From: Rhodobacter sp.
GTDB taxonomy: Bacteria; Pseudomonadota; Alphaproteobacteria; Rhodobacterales; Rhodobacteraceae
NCBI GenBank assembly: GCA_003536295.1
Contig: DPZQ01000027.1
Coordinates: forward strand, 1 to 9,922
DNA: 9,922 bases
Direction: 5' to 3'
A model generated the notes under the pieces. That model was given only the letters and a program-made list of their open reading frames with translations, had not been told where the DNA came from and did no database searches. Within the stretch, counting starts at the first letter, position 1. Each line of letters starts with the position of its first letter. Below are positions 5,284-9,922 of this stretch, piece by piece. Both the position numbers and the translations under genes were made by a program.

Positions 5284-7371
5284 TCAACCCACACCGATCA
5301 GGCGAATGGCGCGATCCTGATCTAAAAGCCACAGCAAATGCCGCAAGGATTGACCTCTTTTGCTTGTTAAATCAGGGTCTTGCGCTAACAGGTTGCGCGC
5401 GTCTTGGTGCGCTATTTGCATTAAAGCTGCTTGGCCTTCCACATCGGCTATACGAAACCGTGGCAGGCCTGATTGTGCGGTGCCGATCAAATCACCCGCA
5501 CCGCGCATCGCCAAATCTTCTTCGGCTATGCGAAACCCATCTTCGCTTTGGCGCAAAATAGCCAAACGCCGCTCACCCGAAGCGCTCAATGGCGCTTGAT
5601 ACAGCATCAAACAGGTGGATTGGGCCGGCCCGCGCCCCACTCGCCCGCGCAATTGATGCAGCTGCGCCAAACCAAATTTTTCGGCCCGCTCAATCACCAT
5701 AATCGTGGCATTGGGCACATTAACCCCCACCTCGATGACGGTGGTTGCCACCAAAACTAAAGTTTTTCCCGCCACAAATCGCGCCATTGCCGCATCTTTG
5801 TCGGCGGGCGCCATTTGCCCATGCAAAAGGTCCACCACCCCCTCGCCCAAGGCAGCGCGCAGCATAGAAAAGCGCGCTTCGGCCGAAGTATAATCTAAAA
5901 TCTCACTATCCTCTACCAAGGGGCAGACCCAATAGGCCTGCTTGCCCGCTTGCACCGCAGAAGCCAGATGGGCCACCACCTCATCCAAGCGGCTGTCAGC
6001 GATCAACGCGGTGGCGATTGGTTTACGTCCTGCGGGTTTTTCATCCAAGATCGAGATATCCATATCTCCATAGCCCGCCAGCGCCAATGAGCGCGGAATT
6101 GGCGTGGCCGTCATCACCAACACATCCACCGCTTGCCCTTTCGCCCCCAACTCCATCCGCTGCGCCACTCCAAACCGATGCTGCTCATCCACCACGGCCA
6201 GTCGCAGATTGGAAAAATGCACATCTTTTTGAAACACAGCGTGGGTGCCCAGCAAAAGGGCCGTATCCCCTTGCGCCAGTCGTGCCAGTTTTTCTACACG
6301 GTTAACCCCTTTGTCGCGGCCGGTTAAAAGGGCGATTTCAACACCTGCTGCCTCTGCTAAGGGAGTCAAGCTTTCCAAATGTTGACGGGCCAAAATTTCG
6401 GTAGGGGCCATTAAAACTGCTTGCCCACCCCCTTCAACCGCAGCCAACATGGCCATAAAGGCCACTAAAGTCTTACCCGCCCCAACATCACCTTGCAGCA
6501 ATCGGTTCATCCGTTCGTTGGCGGCCATATCTTTGGCAATATCGCCGAAAGCGCGGTTTTGCGCGGCGGTGGGCGCATAGGGCAGGCTTTTCAATACCCT
6601 TGCTTGCAACGCGCCCGTGGCCAAAGTCACCCGACCTTTGGTGCGTCGGAAACTTTGCCGCGCCAGCGCCAATGTCACCTGATGAGCGAAAAATTCGTCA
6701 TAGGCCAAGCGTTGGCGCGCGGACGACGTGAGGGCAAGATCAGCGTCGTTTTCCGGCGCATGAGCTTGACGCAGGGCCTGCGCCCATGTGGGCCAGCCTT
6801 CTTTGACCAAGAGCAAAGGATCAATCCATTCTCCCAACTCTGGCAGATGCGTCATGGTGGCCGTGACTGCGCGCAACAGTGTCTTTTGCGTCAGGCCAGT
6901 TGTAAGCGGGTAAACGGGTTCATAGCGCGGCAATGTATCGGCTTGGGTCAGCTCAAGCACATGGTCAGGATGCACCATTTGCGCGATATGATCGAAAATC
7001 TCGACCCGCCCTGATACCAAACGCCGCGCCCCTGGGGGAAACAATCCCTCAAGATAGGGGGCGCGGGCGTGAAAGAACACCAGCTGAAATTCCGTCACAC
7101 TGTCCGAAACTAAAATTCGGTACGGCTTGCCTTTACTGCGCGGCGGCATATGTGCGCCTACCGTCACCTCGACCGTGACGGTGGCGGGGGGAATGACATC
7201 AAGGATCGAGAGGCGTCTTTGCCGATCAATCCCAGACTGTGGCAATAAAAACAACAGATCCTTTGGCCGCGTCACACCCAAACTAGCGAACAAAGTCGCC
7301 GATTTCGGTCCCACCCCGTCTAGGGTCTCAAGGGTCGCAAACAGCGAAAAAAGCGCTTCAGGGCGGCTCAT
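5284..7371 (-). CDS. recG: ATP-dependent DNA helicase RecG
   Basis: RecG is a superfamily 2 double-strand DNA translocase that regresses stalled replication forks and processes branched recombination intermediates and R-loops. The 695-residue length is normal. The N-terminal wedge/OB region spans about residues 60-140. The helicase core carries Walker A GDVGAGKT at 294-301, the family-specific DEQH box at 395-398 (VVDEQHRFG), TATPIPR at 421-427 and motif VI QLRGRVGRG at 573-581. The TRG-type translocation region follows (DGFRIAEEDL to RGAGDLIG, 611-630). The start ATG at 7371 overlaps the ligA stop in an ATGA arrangement, so the two are translationally coupled in one operon. No obvious terminator lies between its stop and the promoter of the 40-aa gene, so read-through into that gene is possible. 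No LexA box precedes recG itself. Confidence 0.97.
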   Translation of the reverse strand: MSRPEALFSLFATLETLDGVGPKSATLFASLGVTRPKDLLFLLPQSGIDRQRRLSILDVIPPATVTVEVTVGAHMPPRSKGKPYRILVSDSVTEFQLVFFHARAPYLEGLFPPGARRLVSGRVEIFDHIAQMVHPDHVLELTQADTLPRYEPVYPLTTGLTQKTLLRAVTATMTHLPELGEWIDPLLLVKEGWPTWAQALRQAHAPENDADLALTSSARQRLAYDEFFAHQVTLALARQSFRRTKGRVTLATGALQARVLKSLPYAPTAAQNRAFGDIAKDMAANERMNRLLQGDVGAGKTLVAFMAMLAAVEGGGQAVLMAPTEILARQHLESLTPLAEAAGVEIALLTGRDKGVNRVEKLARLAQGDTALLLGTHAVFQKDVHFSNLRLAVVDEQHRFGVAQRMELGAKGQAVDVLVMTATPIPRSLALAGYGDMDISILDEKPAGRKPIATALIADSRLDEVVAHLASAVQAGKQAYWVCPLVEDSEILDYTSAEARFSMLRAALGEGVVDLLHGQMAPADKDAAMARFVAGKTLVLVATTVIEVGVNVPNATIMVIERAEKFGLAQLHQLRGRVGRGPAQSTCLMLYQAPLSASGERRLAILRQSEDGFRIAEEDLAMRGAGDLIGTAQSGLPRFRIADVEGQAALMQIAHQDARNLLAQDPDLTSKRGQSLRHLLWLLDQDRAIRLIGVG

Positions 7372-9491
7372 ATGTCAGAGATGAGGGCCAGCCAAGCCGC
7401 TTCATCCAGCACTAAAATACCAAGCGCTTGGGCCGCTTTGGCCTTAGACCCCGCGCCCGACCCCGCCACCAGACAATCGGTTTTCGCACTGATCGAGCCT
7501 GCGACCTTGGCCCCCAGACGCTCGGCGCGCGCCTTGGCTTCTGCGCGGGTCATGCGCTCAAGACTGCCGGTAAAGACCACGGTTTTGCCCGCAATTGGAC
7601 TGCCAGACTGAGCGACCGCTTGGGTGGGTAATATGGTGAGTTCACGCACCAACGCTTGGATCGCCGCACGTTCGGCCGAGGATTGAAAGGCCGCGATGAC
7701 CGAGTTGGCCAAAACCGCGCCTATCCCGACAATCGATAAAAGATCGTCCCAGACGGGGCCTTGATGCGGGGTTGCGGCCATCATTGCGTCCTCTAACTGC
7801 GGATAATCCCCATAATGGCGTGCCAAAAGGGTGGCCGACGCCTCGCCCACATGGCGGATGCCAAGGGCATAGATCAGCTTTTCAAAGGCAATTGTGCGTT
7901 TTTCATCAATCGCGCTCCAAAGATTCGTTACGGATTTGGCCCCAAAACCATCACGGTTTTGCAGCTTTTGCAACAGATGCACCGCGTCACGGGCTTGCAA
8001 GGTAAATATATCGGCAGGGGTTTTCACGGGCAACAGCGTGTCATGATAGAATGTTTCGATCTGCTTGGCACCCAGACCTTCAATGTCAAAAGCGCCGCGT
8101 GATACGAAATGCTTAAGCCTTTCAACGGCTTGTGCGGGGCAAATTAGGCCGCCCGTGCAGCGGTGAACTGCGTCCCCTTCTTCCCGCAACGCGACAGAGC
8201 CGCACTCGGGGCAGTGTTCGGGAAAGACAAAAGCCACAGACCAAGCTGGGCGTTTGGCCAGATCAAGATCCTTGATTTTTGGGATCACATCGCCCGCACG
8301 GTAAATCTGCACATGATCGCCAATGCGAATGTCGCCGCCCTGGCGGATCAATGCCCCTTTGGAGGAGCGCCCTGCAATATAATCTTGATTGTGCAGGGTG
8401 GCGTTCGACACAACAACCCCACCCACCGTTACAGGCCGCAGCCGCGCAACGGGTGAAAGTGCGCCGGTGCGCCCCACTTGAATATCAATGCCCAAAAGCT
8501 CACTCCAGGCCAGCTCAGCCGAGAATTTATGTGCCACAGCCCAACGTGGGGTGGCGGCGCGAAACCCTAACCGCTCTTGTAAGGCAAGGTCGTTGATTTT
8601 GTATACCACCCCGTCAATATCATAACCAAGATCGGCGCGCATATGGGCGATTTCTTCGTAATGAGCCAGCAATGCGGTCACCCCGTCGCAGCGCCGCATC
8701 AGAGGGTTGGTCACAAAACCGTAAGCGGCCAGCTTTTCGATGGCGTCAAATTGCGTGCCGGCCAGCGGGGCTGACACTTCACCCCAAGCATAGGCGAAAA
8801 AGCGCAGTGGGCGAGCTTTGGTTACCAGCGGATCAAGTTGGCGTAACGACCCTGCGGCCGCATTGCGCGGATTGGCAAAAAGCTTATCACTAAGGGCCGT
8901 TTGGCGAGCATTCAGGGCCGCAAAATCACCGTGTGACATATATACTTCGCCCCGCACCTCAAGAACGGGGGGTGCCGAGTCAATGAATTGGGGAATATCA
9001 CTAATATAAAAGGCATTTGTGGTAACATTCTCACCCACGGCACCATCGCCGCGCGTGGCCGCACTGACCAACTCACCCCCCTCATAGCGCAAGGAAAGCG
9101 ACAGCCCGTCAATTTTGGGTTCGGCCGTAAAATCAAGCGCGCCCTGATAGCCCAAATATTTGCGGATCCGATCTTCAAAATCGCCCACATCGCCCTCGTC
9201 AAATGCATTTTCCAAACTGAGCATCGGCACTCTGTGCTTGACCTTAGAAAAGCCCTCGGATGCGGGGGCACCAACTTTTTCGCTGGGGCTATCGGCGCTT
9301 TTTAGGCTTGGAAAGGCAGTCTCAACAGCCAAAAGTTCTTGCTTTAGGGCGTCATATTCAGCGTCTGAGATGCGGGGCGCGTCAAATTGATGATAGTCTT
9401 GATTGGCCGCAGTGATTTCGGCATTAAGGACGATAATCCTTTGGTGTGCTTTGACTTCACTTGAGCTAGGCAGATCACGGTTTTTTAGCAT
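7368..9491 (-). CDS. ligA: NAD+-dependent DNA ligase LigA
   Basis: LigA seals nicks in duplex DNA using NAD+ as AMP donor and is needed for Okazaki-fragment joining and repair. All parts of the 707-residue protein are visible: the Ia NAD-binding region at the N terminus (YDALKQEL near 46-53), the adenylation domain with catalytic K126 in KIDG, EVRGEVYM at 178-185 and DGVVYK at 293-298. The OB fold follows, then a four-cysteine zinc finger (C427, C430, C445, C451), helix-hairpin-helix repeats (about 460-600) and a C-terminal BRCT domain (about 630-707, GKTVVFTGSLERM). The ATG at 9491 is supported by AAGGAG (9500-9505) eight bases upstream. The gene leads an operon with recG. An insertion-sequence end lies upstream, starting no more than about 320 bases away. 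Confidence 0.97.
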   Translation of the reverse strand: MLKNRDLPSSSEVKAHQRIIVLNAEITAANQDYHQFDAPRISDAEYDALKQELLAVETAFPSLKSADSPSEKVGAPASEGFSKVKHRVPMLSLENAFDEGDVGDFEDRIRKYLGYQGALDFTAEPKIDGLSLSLRYEGGELVSAATRGDGAVGENVTTNAFYISDIPQFIDSAPPVLEVRGEVYMSHGDFAALNARQTALSDKLFANPRNAAAGSLRQLDPLVTKARPLRFFAYAWGEVSAPLAGTQFDAIEKLAAYGFVTNPLMRRCDGVTALLAHYEEIAHMRADLGYDIDGVVYKINDLALQERLGFRAATPRWAVAHKFSAELAWSELLGIDIQVGRTGALSPVARLRPVTVGGVVVSNATLHNQDYIAGRSSKGALIRQGGDIRIGDHVQIYRAGDVIPKIKDLDLAKRPAWSVAFVFPEHCPECGSVALREEGDAVHRCTGGLICPAQAVERLKHFVSRGAFDIEGLGAKQIETFYHDTLLPVKTPADIFTLQARDAVHLLQKLQNRDGFGAKSVTNLWSAIDEKRTIAFEKLIYALGIRHVGEASATLLARHYGDYPQLEDAMMAATPHQGPVWDDLLSIVGIGAVLANSVIAAFQSSAERAAIQALVRELTILPTQAVAQSGSPIAGKTVVFTGSLERMTRAEAKARAERLGAKVAGSISAKTDCLVAGSGAGSKAKAAQALGILVLDEAAWLALISDI

Positions 9492-9601
9492 CAGAGGGGC
9501 TCCTTGTCCTAATGTTTAGGCAAGCTGCAAGCCCGCGTCCAGAACAGAGTTCGACAATTGCACCCGATGAACCCCACTTAAGCTATTTTTTCAATAACCA
9601 T

Positions 9602-9638
9602 TGTGCTGACCGCAGGCACCACCAGATTGCGCAGCACA
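9602..9638. repeat. Bulged inverted repeat in the ligA upstream region
   Basis: TGTGCTG (9602-9608) is perfectly complementary to CAGCACA (9632-9638). Inside, CGC (9611-9613) can also pair with GCG (9629-9631) after a 2-base bulge, giving up to ten pairs and a 15-base loop. There is no U tract on the exit side of either strand, so it is not a standard terminator. It could be an operator, an mRNA leader structure or the remnant of a mobile element. Confidence 0.45.
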
Positions 9639-9775
9639 TACCAACTCCCAAAAAAACTTAAAAATTTTTAATGTAATTCTCAGCTTGGGCTCATCGATGT
9701 CGCCGTAAAGTTGATTTAAAAACATCTCTTTGATAGGCGTAATGCTTTAAGAGGCCTCAGCGAAACTAGGGGATT

Positions 9776-9793
9776 CCCGTTTGGATAAATGGG
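9776..9793 (+). repeat. Hairpin directly upstream of the transposase start
   Basis: CCCGTTT (9776-9782) pairs with AAATGGG (9787-9793), allowing one G-U pair, around a 4-base loop, 15 bases before the transposase ATG. Hairpins near the left end of insertion sequences are known to block translation from transcripts entering from outside. Whether this one does so is inference. Confidence 0.4.
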
Positions 9794-9808
9794 CTGTAAT
9801 ATCTGGTC

Positions 9809-9922
9809 ATGAGAAAATCATTTACAACCCAACCGGCCCTTTTCACCACGCATGGCCTTCTTGATCACCCTGCGTTGGGTGCTTTGGACGGGATTGAAAG
9901 CCTGATTAACTGGCCGGCACTG
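9809..9922 (+). CDS. Probable insertion-sequence transposase, N-terminal fragment (3' end outside window)
   Basis: The frame opens with ATG at 9809 and stays open to the window edge, giving 38 residues. The start MRKSFTTQPALF and the following 'LLDHPALGALDGIESLINWPAL' resemble the N-terminal substrate-recognition region of IS5/IS1182-type DDE transposases, which often begin with a short basic 'KxSFTxQxxLF' motif and a leucine-rich helix. The catalytic DDE residues would lie downstream and cannot be checked. No strong ribosome binding site is present, as is common for transposases. The gene points away from ligA. Which family it belongs to, and whether the element is complete, cannot be told from this window. 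Confidence 0.55.
   Translation, partial: MRKSFTTQPALFTTHGLLDHPALGALDGIESLINWPAL

Larger units (their letters stand above)
9492..9808. other. AT-richer intergenic region between ligA and the transposase fragment
   Basis: This 317-base stretch holds no ORF with a credible start and ribosome binding site on either strand. It contains the ligA Shine-Dalgarno and must contain the ligA promoter, but no good -35/-10 pair is visible. It also holds a bulged inverted repeat (9602-9638), a 14-bp all-AT palindrome TTAAAAATTTTTAA (9658-9671), and a hairpin just before the transposase start. The left end of the insertion sequence should fall within roughly 9745-9775, but its terminal repeat cannot be fixed without the right end. 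Confidence 0.6.

Noticed and set aside
8163..8596. Plus-strand ORFs within ligA and recG
   Set aside because: They are antisense shadows of long, motif-complete genes, with no ribosome binding sites or recognisable domains.
9542..9552. GAAC-N3-GTTC palindrome upstream of ligA as a possible SOS box
   Set aside because: The Firmicute-type box is GAAC-N4-GTTC and the alphaproteobacterial one is a direct repeat with 7-base spacing; this fits neither.
9658..9671. TTAA-N6-TTAA as a CtrA binding site
   Set aside because: The CtrA consensus needs a 7-base spacer; this is an all-AT palindrome in an AT-rich spacer and probably fortuitous.

Overview
The window looks like chromosomal DNA from a marine alphaproteobacterium of the Rhodobacterales (Roseobacter-like) group. 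This rests on the protein styles (GyrA, TrmFO, GluQ-RS, HisI, LigA and RecG all read as alphaproteobacterial), the moderate GC content, and two operator sites of the GTTC-N7-GTTC type that alphaproteobacterial LexA recognises. No rRNA, tRNA or CRISPR array was seen. Genus cannot be decided from this sequence.

Layout. Positions 2-4120 (+) hold a tightly packed run: the C-terminal ~58% of gyrA, a 107-residue unknown protein that overlaps the gyrA stop, trmFO, and gluQ, which overlaps trmFO. This run collides tail-to-tail with hisI (minus strand, 4103-4462). hisI is divergent from a NifU/IscU-like scaffold gene (4536-4985, +). Next, at 4984-5272, comes a compact minus-strand unit too small for ordinary gene callers: a promoter with a perfect TTGACA -35 element, two LexA-type boxes, a strong ribosome binding site, a 40-residue one-pass membrane protein and a hairpin/U-tract terminator. 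Upstream of it on the same strand lie recG (5284-7371) and ligA (7368-9491), joined by an ATGA stop/start overlap. The right edge (9492-9922) is a gene-free, AT-richer spacer followed by the first 38 codons of a probable insertion-sequence transposase.

How the genes fit together. Most of the window is housekeeping: DNA topology (gyrA), tRNA modification (trmFO makes m5U54, gluQ glutamylates queuosine in tRNA-Asp), histidine synthesis (hisI), possible Fe-S handling (NifU-like), and DNA repair/replication (ligA, recG).

The stand-out is the small SOS-type gene next to recG. Its size, hydrophobicity and LexA control resemble, by analogy only, the Caulobacter division inhibitor SidA or the enterobacterial SOS toxin TisB. 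It is the best candidate here for an undescribed system.
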